Positions 23,178 to 35,442 of a stretch of 64,000 bases of DNA are shown here, piece by piece. Numbering within the stretch: position 1 is the first letter of the stretch; every line of letters starts with the position of its first letter. A model generated the notes under the pieces. That model did not search any database. It was not told the origin of the DNA and was given only the letters and a program-made list of their open reading frames with translations. Location of the stretch: positions 196,028,935 through 196,092,934 of the forward strand of contig CP136061.1 in NCBI GenBank assembly GCA_032622095.1, in the 5' to 3' direction. The stretch is from Siphonodentalium dalli. Taxonomy: Eukaryota; Mollusca; Scaphopoda; Gadilida; Siphonodentaliidae. The position numbers and the translations under genes were made by a program.

Positions 23178-23277
23178 NNNNNNNNNNNNNNNNNNNNNNN
23201 NNNNNNNNNNNNNNNNNNNNNNNNNNNNNNNNNNNNNNNNNNNNNNNNNNNNNNNNNNNNNNNNNNNNNNNNNNNNN
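23178..23277. other. Assembly gap (100 N)
   Basis: A run of 100 N, the conventional size for a gap of unknown length. It sits between the right inverted arm and the start of the 161-bp array, so both may be incomplete. Confidence 0.99.
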
Positions 23278-25075
23278 CTGGCGGCCATCTTTTTTGGCCG
23301 AATGACCCCAAAATGACTCGTTCCCATCTACATGTCATTATTAACATTCATGAAATTTTTTATGATGATCAGACTAAAGATACAACCTGTAGCCCGTGCT
23401 AAAGGATTTAGTCATACAAAGAGTAAAATCCAAGATGGCTGCTGGCGACCATGTTTTTTTGGCCGATTGACCCCAAAATTACTCGTTCCCATCTACATGT
23501 CATTGTTAACATCCATGACAAATTTTATGATGATCAGACTAAAGGTACGACCTGCAGCCCGTGATAAAGAATTTAGTCATACAAAGAGTAAAATCTAAGA
23601 TGGCTGCTGGTGGCCATGTTTTTTGGCCGAATGACCCCAAAATTACTCGTTCCCATCTACATGTAAATATTATCAACCATGACAAATTTCATGATGATCA
23701 GACAATCAGTACGACCTGTGGCCCGTGCTAATGGATTAAATTTTGAAATCCAAGATGGCCGCTGGCGGCCATGTTTTTTGTCCGAATGACCCCAAAATGA
23801 CTCGTTCCCATCTACATTCCAATATCAACAGCCATGACAAATTTTATAATGATCAGACTAAAGGTACGACCTGTAGCCCGTACTAAAGGATTTAGTCATA
23901 CAAAGAGTAAAATCCAAGATGGCTGCTGACGGCCATGTTTTTTGGCCGAATGACCCCAAAATGACTCGTTCCCATCTACATGTGATTATTAACATTCTTG
24001 ACAAATTTTATGATGATCAAACTAAAAGTAGGACCTGTAGCCCGTGCTAAAGGATTTAGTCATGCAAAGAGTAAAATCCAAGACGGCTGCTGGCGGCCAT
24101 GTTTTTTGGCCGATTGACCCCAAAATGACTCGTTCCAATCTACATGTCATTGTTAACATCCATGACAAATTTTATGATGATCAGACTAAAGGTACGACCT
24201 GTAGCCCGTGCTAAAGAATTTAGTCATACAAAGAGTAAAATCCAAGATGGCTGCTGGCGGCCATGTTTTTGGGCCGAATGACCCCAAAATTACTCGTTCC
24301 CATCTACATGTCAATATTAACATCCATGACAAATTTCATGATGATCAGACGAACAGTGCGACCTGTGGCCCGTGCTAATGGATTGAATTTTGAAAACAAA
24401 GATGGCCACTGGTGGCCATGTTTTTTGTCCGAATGACCCCAAAATGACTCGTTTCCATCTACATTCCAATTTCAACAGCCATGATAAATTTCATGATTAT
24501 CAGACTAAAGGTACGACATGTAGCCCGTGCTAAAGGATTTAGTCATACAAAGAGTAAAATCCAAGATGGCTGCTGGCGGCCATGTTTTTTGCCCGAATAA
24601 CCCAAAAATGACTCGTTCCCATCTACATGTCATTGTTTACATCCATGACAAATTTTATGACGATCTGACTAAAGGTACGACCTGTAGCCCGTGCTAAAGG
24701 ATTTAGTCATGCAAAGAGTAAAATCGAAGATGGCTGCTGGCGGCCATGTTTTTTGGCCGAATGACCTCAAAATTACTCGTTCCCATCTACATGTCAATAT
24801 TAACATCCATGACAAATTTCATGACGATCAGATGAACAGTACGGCCTGTAGCCCGTGCTAATGGATTGAATTTTGAAATCTAAGATGGCCACTGGCGGCC
24901 ATGTTTTTTTTCCGTATGACCCCAAAATGAATCATTCCGGTACAAATGTTGATGTCAACAGCTATGACAAATTTCATAATGATCCGATCAAAGGTACGAC
25001 CTGTAGCCTCTATTGTTGACGCCGCCCGTACACACGCACACACGCACACACGGACGACGGACGACAAAGCCATGG
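23278..25075. repeat. Tandem array, ~161-bp unit, eleven copies
   Basis: Anchors of the type GG(C/T)GGCCATGTTTTTT recur near 23283, 23446, 23608, 23766, 23929, 24094, 24257, 24411, 24576, 24740 and 24896. Each unit continues with GACCCCAAAATGACTCGTTC, CATCTACATGTCA, TGACAAATTTTATGATGATC and CGACCTGTAGCCCGTGCTAA. Two subtypes exist, ending either GATTTAGTCATACAAAGAG or GGATTGAATTTTGAAA. The array ends in CACACGCACACACG and ACGGACGACGGACGAC. The same unit appears in reverse orientation at 58.8-60.3 kb. Frames across it are not genes. Confidence 0.9.
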
Positions 25076-25081
25076 CAAAAC

Positions 25082-25107
25082 GGGGGGGGGGGGGGGGGGG
25101 GGGGGGG
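25082..25107. repeat. G homopolymer, 26 bases
   Basis: It directly follows the 161-bp array and its CA/ACGG tail. The stretch from here to 25440 shows no gene. Confidence 0.95.
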
Positions 25108-25439
25108 TATTCTTAGTCAGTCACACCTCTAGTTCCAACTGAAAATACATATGTATGCTGATATTTCTCACTGATATGTGCAGCAAATTTACGGCCTTAA
25201 GGATGCACAGAAAGGTCAAATCTGCAGCTATTGGCTTTAATCAATAAATTTGAAAAAATTATCAAAGAAATATGGGTTGATACAAAAATCAGACTTGGCA
25301 CTGAAATTGTTAAAGCACTAAATTGTCATTGTTTCAAAATAAATAATTATGTTTGTAACTTATTTGTTGTTATTACTAAATGTCTTGCAACTGCCATTTT
25401 AATATGTACTTCTTTTAATTAGGTCCCTTACTTAATTGT

Positions 25440-26110
25440 ACAGGTTGCTACATTGCTAGATTCAAGCTAATATTAGGCTAAATATTAGCTAGATATTAAC
25501 TAGAATATAGCTAGATGTTAGCTAATATTATACTAGATACCAGCTAAAAGATAGCTAGATTTTAACTAGAATATAGCTAGATTTTAACTAGAATATAGCT
25601 AGATTCTGGCTAATACTGTACTAATTACTATAGCTAGAAAATATAGCTAGATAATGGCTGATATATTTAGCTAATATTCAGTTATATTCTAGTTAAAATT
25701 TAGTCAATTTAGCTGGTTTCTACAGCTGGCATCCAGACCATACTAAATTTTACATTAGTTAAAAATTAGCTATAGCTAAAAATTAGCTAATTTATGTAAC
25801 TAAAAAGTAGCTAATTATTAGCTAGATTATGTCTAAATAGCTCATTTGCATAACTTACTAAAAAGTAGCTAAATCTTAGCTAGATTCTAGCTAAATAACT
25901 AATTAGCATAGTTGAAACGGCTAAAAGATAGCTAACGCTCATGGGATTTCATCAAAGGAATTCATCTTAGCTAATATCTAGCTAATGTCAGCTAATATCT
26001 AGTTAAGCTAAATAGTAACTAGGATATTGACTAGACCTTAACTAAAGGTTGGCTAATGTGACTGGCTAATAGTTGGCTAATAATTAACTAGAATATAACT
26101 GATTTTTGGT
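25440..26110. repeat. TAGCTA-rich degenerate minisatellite
   Basis: Roughly 670 bases are built from variants of TTAGCTAGATATTA, TAACTAGAATATAGCTAG and ATTAGCTAAT. Because TAGCTA is its own complement the tract is self-complementary throughout. Units are irregular, 15-30 bases apart. A less repetitive piece (about 25700-25745, and 25930-25975) interrupts it, so it may be the arms and core of a foldback-like element. A 47-bp direct repeat follows (CCCAATG...GAGGATAAAT, near 26118 and 26161). Confidence 0.7.
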
Positions 26111-26600
26111 AGGGGTCCCAATGCCATCCACTGCAAGCAATAATGAGGATAAATGATGTATCCCAATGGCTATCCACTGTAAGAAATAGTGAGGATAAAT
26201 CATGTATTCCAACAGAGATTTGAATACTTGAAATTAGTTATTGTGTATTTGAAAATATTTTTTTGTATGAGCCCTTGTAAATTGAGGGAGAAAACAGATA
26301 TTGATTTGTAAAAATTTGGCCATGTCATCGTGTCAAAATGTGAAGATGAAATGCATGGCTGTTATGGAGAATAAATAGAAAACACGATACACCTCAGTAA
26401 TGTTATTAAAAGTAAAATACAAATTACATAATCAGAGGCTCATATCACATAAACAATAGTTTTTGACATAAGCTGACATAACAACTGTACTATTTTTAAC
26501 ATTTGATAGTACTGTACACAGCCGTCAGTAAACCCATCCCTGAGCATAAGTCCAGTTCATGTTTTTGCTCCCAAAAATATCCGGGGTGGTCGCGTAGATA

Positions 26601-26818
26601 TAGTAATGCTCTAAGTAATCGACTCCTTAACCACAGCAGAATTATTGGTAACTTTTCAGAGTCGGAAATTCGGCTTGTTGCCATTCATCGGAAAGCTCTC
26701 GGGGAGAGCTTTCAAATGAATGGCAACAAGCCATATTTCCAACTAAATCCTGAAATGTTACCCATAATTATGCTGTGGTTAAGGAGTCGATTACTTAGAG
26801 CATTACTATATATAATCC
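26601..26818. mobile_element. Hairpin MITE family 1 (CAGTAATGC), full copy
   Basis: Two ~95-bp arms read (C)AGTAATGCTCTAAGTAATCG, ACTCCTTAACCACAGCAGAA and so on to GCCATTCATCGGAAAGCTCTC, then the complement back to GAGCATTACT. Flanking TA suggests the TA target of Tc1/mariner-pogo-type elements. The frame at 26503-26907 is only the hairpin read through. Confidence 0.8.
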
Positions 26819-27091
26819 CACCTCCATTTTTAGAACTTAGAGTGCGAGTATACATTAATGACAGATTAACTCTGAAGAAGATGACAAAAATTCATTCACA
26901 AAAATAGTATTACTCTAGCTAATTTCCATTGCAAACTCATTAATGCCAATTGTGTTACACAAAATGCTATATTACAATATAATATAAGATGATCTTTGTG
27001 TCTTATTTTGAATATAACTAACATAATAAAAAATAAATCAAATCATTTTCATTAAATAAAATAAATGTGTGCAATAAATATGGAATCTTAC

Positions 27092-27262
27092 CTGGACAGC
27101 CTTCTGGATTGCAGATCTGTTCCTCAAATGGAGTGGGTCCCACACAATCTTTACCCTCTATGGTTAATTTATCTATACAAGATTTCATCCTAGATCTATG
27201 TCCTCCTTCACACGTTTTACTGCATGACGTCCATAATGTCCATTCACCCCAACGCCCGTCAG
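27092..27262 (-). CDS. Single thrombospondin type-1 (TSP1) domain exon
   Basis: A 171-base exon is bounded on the minus strand by CTATCATCTACAG and GTAAGATT, with phase 1 at both ends, as usual for exon-shuffled TSP1 units. It encodes a whole domain: the W-layer start WGEWTLWTSC, then CSKTCEGGHRSRMKSC, and Cys pairs ending NPEGCP (six Cys in all). TSP1 domains occur in secreted or cell-surface proteins that bind matrix or glycans. No other exon of this gene is visible on the minus strand here, so the gene must have long introns and extend beyond what I can recognise. It is part of a host gene rather than a transposon. Confidence 0.85.
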
Positions 27263-27343
27263 CTGTAGATGATAGAGAGAAATTGCAATGAAAAATGTCC
27301 ATTCAATCTAGAATCAAGCCTGCAAATAGCGTGTCTGTCATTT

Positions 27344-27436
27344 GCAGAATGAGGTCGCCAGAGGGTGAATTTAGTGACGTTATCCCGCACTGTGGGCTAG
27401 TGTCACCAAATTCAACCTCTGGGACGCTCATTCTGC
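27344..27436. mobile_element. Hairpin MITE family 2 (GCAGAATGAGG), copy 1
   Basis: A 93-bp palindrome starts GCAGAATGAGGTCGCCAGAG and ends with the near-complement CTCATTCTGC. The arms carry GGGTGAATTTAGTGA. It lies 80 bases upstream of the TSP1 exon on that gene's strand, inside an intron. Confidence 0.75.
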
Positions 27437-27683
27437 TTAGGCCTAATTTTCATGTTATTTCTTTAGTAGAGAGTAAGAATTAGATGGAGAGTATCATAAT
27501 TGAGTAAGGTACATGTAATCATTGGATTAACCCTTTGATTACTAAATTGTTTCTCCTACATAACTGGTATTATTTTTCACGCACCCACTTGTGCATGAAT
27601 TTAAAACGGAGCGAAAAATAGTACGACTGAAAAAGTTTTAAATAGCCTTGTCGGCAGGAAAAATAAGAGTTTATGGGTCTTGA

Positions 27684-27800
27684 CAGTAATGCCCTAAATA
27701 ATCGACTCTTTAACTACAGCAGAATTATGGGTAACTTTTCAGGATTTAGTTGGAAATATGGCTTGTTGCCATTCATCGGAAAGCTCTGTGGCAACAAGCA
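27684..27800. mobile_element. Hairpin MITE family 1, half copy
   Basis: One arm only, CAGTAATGCCCTAAATAATC through CATCGGAAAGCTCTGTGGCAACAAGC; the return arm is missing. Confidence 0.75.
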
Positions 27801-29180
27801 AATACTCATTGGCGAGTAGTTCCCTTAGGAAATGTTCAGATCAAATGTTTATTATCTAAACATTTCCCACCATTGAATATGAATTATTTTGCTCTTTTAT
27901 TATCATTTTGTCTGTTTGCCGTCTGCTGATATATCCATATCATCCCTCCAATTGAACAATAGATCATTCTAGTACCGTACTGACCCGCGTTTAGCTGCAC
28001 AAATGATATGAATCAGGCTGGCGCAATTGAATTGCGCTGAAGCACAATTATTAATAAATGTGAATTTGGCCTCTCATACATTACTCTAATTATCCGTTAA
28101 GTCACCATTGTTCAATCAATTTCACCGAGACAAAAGACCGCTAAGTAAACTGGTACGGTTATTCAATAGTACGAATGTACATTACCTTTGTGAGCGTGCG
28201 TTCGGCTGATATCGCCTTCGGAATTTACTTAGAATAAGAATAAATATCAATACGGCCTATCTTGTTATTATCAGCCATTATATTCGTTTCAATTTTTCAA
28301 AAAATTTGATTAATGTACCAAAGACACTTCATCCGTTTGTAACTAACTGTTGTCACGGATGATGATCGAGGTCAACACAGATCAACTCAAAAACGGAAAC
28401 TGCTCTCCAATAGAATAAATTTCATTTTCCTTTAAAATACGTCAATATTTCAACCTGACATTATGTCAGACAGTTTCAAAGCGGCAGAAGTATGTTATAA
28501 CTTGACCAGTAGGAAAAACCTTTTCCATAAATTTTCAATTCCAATATTTTGTAGACATCCAAGTTCTAATAATCATACATCTGAAAAACCAATAAATTTC
28601 ATTTTCCTTTAAAATATGTCAATATTTCAACCTGACATTATGTCAGACAGTTTCAAGCAGAGCCTGACAACCTATAAAAATATGAATTTGGCATCTGACA
28701 ATTGTCCGTGTCAGACCACTTATTTGGGGCCTTGGTTTAGATACTAAATTATCAGGTTTATTCACTGAAATAAGTCCACAGTTGTCTTTAATGAATAAAT
28801 ACCAATGAAAAGAAACTCAAAACAGTAACTTTTGCAGTGAAAAGTGAGCACATGTTGATCATCTTTTAACATTATTACTAAATTCAGTTACAAAACAATT
28901 TTTGACATTACACTGCACCTGTCTCAAACAGCACAATTATGGACGTCTTGATTAACCATTCTGATATCTTCATTCTTCATTTACTTTCTGTGGCCTGAAA
29001 GAAAGAGCAAGAAACTGTACTATATGTATATGCATCCCAATTAAACAAAATTTGTGGATGTTTATTTTTTTTATCATGGCTTGCCATTTTCAATATTTAT
29101 ACAAATTTTGTAAAGATACATGTATGTGGTATAAAAAAAAGCTTAAATATTTTTCCAATATCCCCTAATAAACTTGATAG
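27801..29180. repeat. Intergenic with a 68-bp direct repeat
   Basis: ATAAATTTCATTTTCCTTTA through ATGTCAGACAGTTTCAA occurs at about 28420-28487 and 28592-28657, nearly identical. The remainder has no gene that I can support. Confidence 0.6.
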
Positions 29181-30715
29181 TGTGGCCGCCAAGTCACGAT
29201 GCTTGTTTTCGCGTATAAAGTTGTTTTTCTAAGTGGATTCTGGTGGTCTAGAGCACCATTCTAAAGAATCCACCAGCGTGCAGCCTTGAGGAAATTGAGA
29301 ATTTGGGGCGAATCAAAATGGCAGTCAAAATGGCCATCCATGTCACAAATTGATGGCTTCTACTGGAAACGAAGAAGAAAAGCATAGCACTAGCACAATG
29401 ATTGTGTTCTTAGGATCATGTTGTGTTATTTTAACCAACTTTGTGATGATATTTTATAGGTTGAACTGGGGTGGAGGTAGGTTAAATGGTGTTCCCTCCC
29501 TGTACTTGGGTATACCATGTCGATTACAAGTAATTTGTCTTACCTACACCTAACTGTTTTCGTTATAATTGAGTGAAACTGTGTTCGGAGAATCTGCTGA
29601 ACTGTACCCAATGTATACTAGTAGCTAAACAGTATTTTGAACTGCTGAACTGGGTTCAGGTCAGTCAAATAGAGTGCCCTCCTTGTATTGGGATATGACA
29701 CATAGATTACATGTCATTTGCACAACCTACAATGGATTATCTTTGTTATATTTGGGTTAAACTGTCTTTTGATGAGTCTTCTGAACTGCACATGATGAAC
29801 TTCTGATCAGCATTTTGAACTACTGAACTGAGTCGGAGATTGGTCAAATGATGTTAATTCCTTGTGTTGGAAAATAGCTTGTCTGCCGCTCGCGATTACA
29901 TATTGAATACACATACTTCTGAATACCAAATTTACACCAGGAGTGGTATAAATTTGATATTCAGAAAAACTATGTGTTTATTTTGTTTATATCATGATCC
30001 TATAGCTACCAATTAGAATAATTTTTAAAAGTTAGAACTTAAAACATGTAAGAAATGTGTCAAAACTTCAACCCTCCGTGGACCCTGCGGCAACTCAGTA
30101 TGTTAGTACTTTTACCCGGCGAAGGGAATTGTGAAAGTGTATATAAAAGCTACTGAAATTTATAATAAAATGTTTTGGTCACATAATATCACAGATGTCA
30201 CAAAATATCACAGATTTATGAAAGTATAACAAACGTTTTTATTAATGTGTCAACTTAGAACAATATTTTGCCATGGAATGATTAATATCAGTGTTACTGT
30301 AACGTGACATGGTAGTCCCTACTGTTGGTATATCAATTTCCCCTTCAAAATGAATGTGATACGTGTATACCCATAATGTGCCTTTATACCCACAGTGGAG
30401 ATTAACAATATTTTTTCACAATGACCATTAATACTACAGTAGAGTATGTGATGGTATAACTATCATTTGCACACCCCATGCACAATTATCGTCATTACAA
30501 TCATTCCAGAGAATGTTGAACCGAACCGAAGAACTATCGTACGGGATTTGAACTGTTGAACTAGGTGGAGGTTGGTCAAATTGTGTCCCCTATCTGTATT
30601 GGGATATAGTCCGATATACCCTAGTCAATTACAAGTAATCTGCACCGACGATCATCATTATAATTGAGTTAAACTCTGTTCGGGAGAATCTGCTAAACTG
30701 CATGCGATTAACTGA
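29181..30715. repeat. Degenerate ~180-bp tandem repeats
   Basis: The start (29190-29295) matches the family at 7275-7430. Then diverged units begin near 29458, 29638, 29818 and 30545 with TTGAACT(G)GGGT.GAGG and continue with TGTATTGGGATAT, GATTACAAGTAAT and ATTGAGTTAAACT. About 29900-30530 is inserted or unrelated sequence. The frame at 29350-29553 lies in the repeats. Confidence 0.55.
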
Positions 30716-31685
30716 TTAAGGACTTTGCTAACCCAATTTTCCCAAATTTGATGGAGTCAAAATAAAGGATTATGTTCACTTTTATTAGTAATCACAGTAA
30801 CCAAACCCATTGATGCAACATTTTAAGAGTATAATTCATGGTGGATTATGTTAGAAATACTAAATGTGAAATTTATCGAGGTTTTTAAAATCTATTATTT
30901 CGAACCCAAATTCAACAAACACGAAGTCCATATATTTAAGAAAAAAATATGGCAATGTTTACTGAACACTGTGAAGAACGATGAACAATAAAATAATATG
31001 CATAAAATAATATTTATCAAGTGTTCTTTGATAAAATTACTAAGAACCAATTGTTTACAAATGATAGAGTAATTATCTTGCCCAGAACACTGCTTGTTGG
31101 GAGGTGAAAGTTAAGTGTTCATATATGTGGACAGAGGTGCCTTGTGAATCTATTGACAAAAAAATTGAGTAATCCTCAATCTGGGGATACCCTGTAGCCC
31201 AGAAACTAGATCACCAATCAGGAGTTAATATTCTCATGGGTCAGCACCTGCTGATCATAATCCCAGCTGGCTTGCGTGAAAGCCGTGAATATTAACTTGA
31301 CCCATCAAATTCAGTTCCCAAATATTATTACTGAGCAATGAAATCTACCATTTGTAAACAACTGCTTCCAAGCCAAAAATCCAAAGAACACTCAAGAAAT
31401 GTGAGCATATTTTTATTGTTCATCATTCATCACAGTGTTCAGTACAAATACCCATATTTTTTCTTAGATATTGACTTTGTGTTTGTTGAATTTGGGTTCG
31501 AAAAAAATAGATTTTAAAAACTTCTATAAATTTCACATTTTGTATTTCTAACATAATCAACCATGAATTATACTTTTAAAATGTTGCATCAATGGGTTTT
31601 GCTTTGATTACTAATAAAAGTGACCATAATCCATAATTTTGACTCCATCAAATATTGGTTGAAAATGGGTCAGCTAAGTCCTTAA
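30716..31685. mobile_element. 970-bp palindromic element with TTAA ends
   Basis: Inverted arms of about 320-350 bp (30716-31070 and 31335-31685) start TTAAGGACTTTGCTAACCCA and end with the complement of TTAAGGACTTAGCTGACCCA. The central ~260 bp is unpaired and has no ORF. TTAA at both ends fits piggyBac-type target duplication. The element interrupts the ~180-bp array. Non-autonomous. Confidence 0.8.
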
Positions 31686-31803
31686 CTGCTGACCTGGATG
31701 AGTGAATGGACATGGCGGTCCGTTAAAAATGGTGCTATTAAACACCAAGCCATACCAAGCCAAACCAAGCTGTAGGAAATAAGAAGCAAGATTGAAGTTT
31801 ATT

Positions 31804-32599
31804 CTATGTTAGGACATTATCTGGTCGCTGATTATGTTGCTGATGGCCCTCTTTATAGCTACAGTTCTTCTCGGTTAACGTCGTAGGACAACCATCTGTC
31901 TTTGGTCGGTGAGAACACCACCAGTAAGTCGATACATTGGTAACTCTTTTGATGGCATAGCTGTAGCCATCGTTTGTCATCAGCTTGGGTTTGCCTCTCT
32001 TTTGTGCCACCTTCTACTTTCTTGTATATTCGATGGTGGTTGATGTCCATTGGCGTTGGTTCTTCGAGTAGAAGAGAAGGCTTGTCGTGGTCAGAAGGGC
32101 AGTCAAAGGTCTTATCAATATGGAATGTGGAGTGATCAGTGATATTGTCGTCGGTTTGGCTGTTGACAGTTGTCATTTCAATGTCGAAGTTGGCGGCTGA
32201 TGTGTCGGCGGTTTGGCTGTTGACAGTTGTCATCCCAATGTCGACGATGGCAGCTGTAATGTCGTTGGAGGTTGGTATGCGTATACATTGTTGGCTGTCT
32301 CCTCTATTGTGGTGACACGCTGACATTCAGTGCAGATCCAGTCTGTGTGGGATGCTGTCTTAATGGCCAATCTGTAGATGACAAGGCTGATCCCGGTATT
32401 ACATGTTCGGTGTTGCCATCTCTCACAACCTACAAATAATAAGAGCATTCAATATATTAAATTTATGTATTTGGCGACGTACCGGTATAATGAATGTGAT
32501 TGATGACGAACTCAACTTGTATTTGAAACATAAGTAAAATAAATATTACTAACCTTTGCACTGTAAACCGTGCTGCATTGGACACAATTCTCTTGAACA
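31804..32599 (-). pseudogene. Decayed PHD finger plus FLYWCH zinc-finger gene
   Basis: Exon A (32599-32554, after TTGTTTACAG, before GTTAGTAA) encodes the first Cys ligands (CSRELCPMQHGLQCK). Exon B starts at 32429 (TTATTTGTAG|G) and completes a PHD-type finger (GCERWQHRTCN ... WICTEC). The phase-1 junction is kept. After about 32270 the similarity moves to a second frame, with an internal repeat (MTTVNSQT twice), then near 32010 to a third frame encoding a FLYWCH-type finger (KRGKPKLMTNDGYSYAIK ... YWWCSHRPKTDGCP). At least two frameshifts separate the parts. PHD plus FLYWCH architectures are common in MULE-derived proteins of invertebrates; no transposase core is present here. Confidence 0.7.
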
Positions 32600-32948
32600 C
32601 TGTAAACAATTTACGTCAGAAGCTAGATCAGTCATGGTTATTGTCTGAATGCCTTGCTCTTGCAATCCGCATTTTTATAGGAGTCAAGAAAAACAACACA
32701 CTTATCACTCGCGAATGCCGTAAAAACAATTTAAACTGTATGAAGTGTGAACTTGGTGATTATATACATGTGGTATAGTGCTTCTAAAGACTAATGAGTG
32801 ATCGACAACCCTTCGCTATAACAACATACCAAGTATACTGAACAGACCTGGTACTATATACACATATATTAATACAGGCCAACTAGAAATAAAATAATGG
32901 CAATAGATGCATCTTTTCATTCAATACTAGTAATTACGATAGAAAATA

Positions 32949-33074
32949 TTTTTTTCTCCGATGGTACGAACCGACCAAAAGGATTGGTACGAAACAACCA
33001 AAATATTGGTACGAATCGACCAAAGTGTATAAAACGTCTGTACGAAACGACCAAGGTACGAAACGTCCAGCACC
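32949..33074 (+). repeat. GGTACGAAACGACC cassette 1
   Basis: It starts TTTTTTCT, then about five units of GGTACGAAACGACCAA with spacers, and finishes GGTACGAAACGTCCAG. Open frames on both strands here are repeat artefacts. It pairs best with cassette 4 (shared TTGGTACGAAACAACCAAA and TTGGTACGAATCGAC). Confidence 0.85.
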
Positions 33075-33429
33075 CAGACACCAAACTATGGCTTGGTGTT
33101 TGGACCATTTGGTTGTGGCTTGGTTCATATAAAATAAAACTCCCATCAGCTTTTATCTATATTATTGTGACAGTACTATTTTATATACCAAAACAGTATA
33201 TGCCTTTATCACATGCTACACATGTATACTAACTCAGTTATGAAACCTAACTCACTAATATACATTTTATAGCCGCATTGCAATCATTTCATTCCGCGTA
33301 CTTGGTTCATTCCATTCCGCGCTATTCCGTTTTATACATTTCCCGTTCCCAGTTGCATTCCTGTTCTGCATTTCGCTATTTCATATTCTTAACAACTTAG
33401 CCCAATAACTTGTCCACTAGTCTATTCTA

Positions 33430-34735
33430 CTGAATTGGACTGAACTGAACTGAAGTGATTTTTATTGATAAATTAAATTATGCATTTATACACAATAACA
33501 ACGGGGCTCTGTAGAAGGCATGGCTTATGGGCCAGAGCCCTATAATAGCATGATAAATACAATAATGAATATAAACTGAGTGCAGGTAGGTGCAAGGATT
33601 GGGGTGGGTTGGGGCTGGTGTGGGGGGGGGGGTGCAAGATTACATGGTGTGCATAATATGTTGGGCGATGCTCATAAAGTATATATATTAAGTCAACTCC
33701 AAGAACAATTTAAAATGTTTTATGTGAATGTCAAGGATGTGACTGTACAATCAATGGACCTCATTTAGGTTTGAGATATGTGGTAGTTTAGTTTATACTT
33801 TCAGATTTAAGTTTAGAATTGGCCATTGATACGGCTGAATTATTGTACTCGTTTTCTTATAAAGTAATCTTTTAAATATTTAAGGTAGTCTGGGCTACTA
33901 ATTTTAATGCGTAGTGTGCAGTCTGCGGGGAGGCTATTCCATTATTCTCGCGCTTTGTTTGAGATTGCACTTTTTGAGTTTTTAGTCCTTTTGAATTCAT
34001 GATAAAGATTACCTTTTGTTTTTGCGCGGGTATTATAGCTATGGATATCTTCAATATGTGTGAATAATTTTGATAACGAATCCGGTAGTGCATGCATATG
34101 ATAATCATGTAGTATTTTAATGAGCTGCATGTTACCAATATCATCAAATATTAGTAGTTTGTTTAGTTTACAATAAGTCATAATATCACTTGTATCATTT
34201 GAGATAATTTTAAGGGCATTCTTCTGTAGTTTTCTGATTTTGGTTAGGTTCTTTTTGGTAGTCGAGCTCCATATTGCGTTACAATAGGTCAAGTAGGGGA
34301 TAATTAGTGATAAGTATAAGGTTTTCAATGTTTTTGCAGGAACAAATTCACTGACTTTCCTCAGGATTCCAACATTACTGGCAAGTTTAGAGCATAATGA
34401 ATTTATGTGTTTGTCCCAGGATAAATTGTCTTCAATAGTGATGCCTAAAAATTTGGTATTTGCCACTCTATTAACATTTTTATTGTTTATAGTTAGGACT
34501 GGTAATACCTCAGGTAGTGAACAATTAGTGAAAAGCATGTAATTTGTTTTATCAATGTTCAATGACAGTTTATTAGCAGCAAACCACTGATTCATATAAT
34601 CCAGTTCAGTGTTAACTCTGTTAAATAATTTGTGGATATCTCTATCAGAACAAAACGCATTTGTGTCATCTGCAAAAAGTATCAATTTAGCATCCTTGCA
34701 TATACTTGGTAAGTCATTCTATATCTAATATGCAG
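33430..34735 (-). pseudogene. 5'-truncated LINE: RT C-terminal part and 3' end
   Basis: The minus-strand frame 34685-33942 begins at the RT catalytic box (FADDTNAF) and continues through the thumb-like region and the conserved WSSTTKKNLTKIRKLQKNALK and HSYNTRAK segments of CR1/Jockey-type LINEs. The protein then continues in another frame to about 33880. The 3' end is followed by a TTCAG-type short tandem tail (about 33430-33455). The 5' two-thirds are missing, typical of incomplete target-primed reverse transcription. It lies between cassettes 1 and 2. Confidence 0.85.
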
Positions 34736-35442
34736 TGCCCAATCTGAGACCAAACAGTCAGACACTATTGTGTCTTAGCAAATCACAGGTAACATTATTT
34801 CGCACGTTTTCCTCAGTCGATAATTTGCATTCAAACATTTCAAACATTTCTCGTCGTATTACGAACTCAGTGTTATCCATATTTCTTCATGCTTGAAAAA
34901 TGTTTATAAATTAAGTTATAAGATGAATACTACGTAATGGCATCTGACCTATGCTTTCCCAGAATGGTATGTGATATTTGTTATATGTTTGTACACGTTA
35001 TTATCATGTTTTTAATAACATTATGTCGTCGTTTTGGAAGTTTTGAGTTGGTCACATTTGCATAAATATATTTGCCCAAATAGTGCAGGGATGTAGAAAT
35101 CGCATTTTGCATTCATAATACCCCTTTTATACTAGTGCAGGTTTTGATTCTAACTATGTCGTCATAGTTATGATTGTGTCAAAATAGTTGTCATATCGAC
35201 AATAGGGAAGTTGGTTTTTGACACAATCACATTTCATACATTTATATATATACCTATCCATTTTGGATATGTATCATGCAGCAACTACAACCCATGTATT
35301 TGTTCGCCAGGGTCCTTCCATTGGTCATCTCTCAATTGATGTCTGATGTTCGATGTTGTGATGTTGTTGTCAAGCTACCTGTACAGATGTGTGTGATGTC
35401 ATCCATGTGTCTTGTGATGTGATGTTGGATTGTGTTCAGTTG
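34736..35442. other. Intergenic, no gene seen
   Basis: AT-rich sequence without exon-like frames. Confidence 0.5.

Noticed and set aside
23278-25075. CRISPR-like regular array
   Set aside because: Units are ~161 bp and similar along their whole length, with no spacer/repeat distinction, and the DNA is eukaryotic. It is a satellite-type array.
25082-25107. G run as a G-quadruplex regulatory element
   Set aside because: A plain homopolymer next to a satellite, similar to C runs at 9.3 and 47.0 kb; slippage explains it.
26503-26907. 134-codon frame
   Set aside because: It is a read-through of a hairpin MITE.
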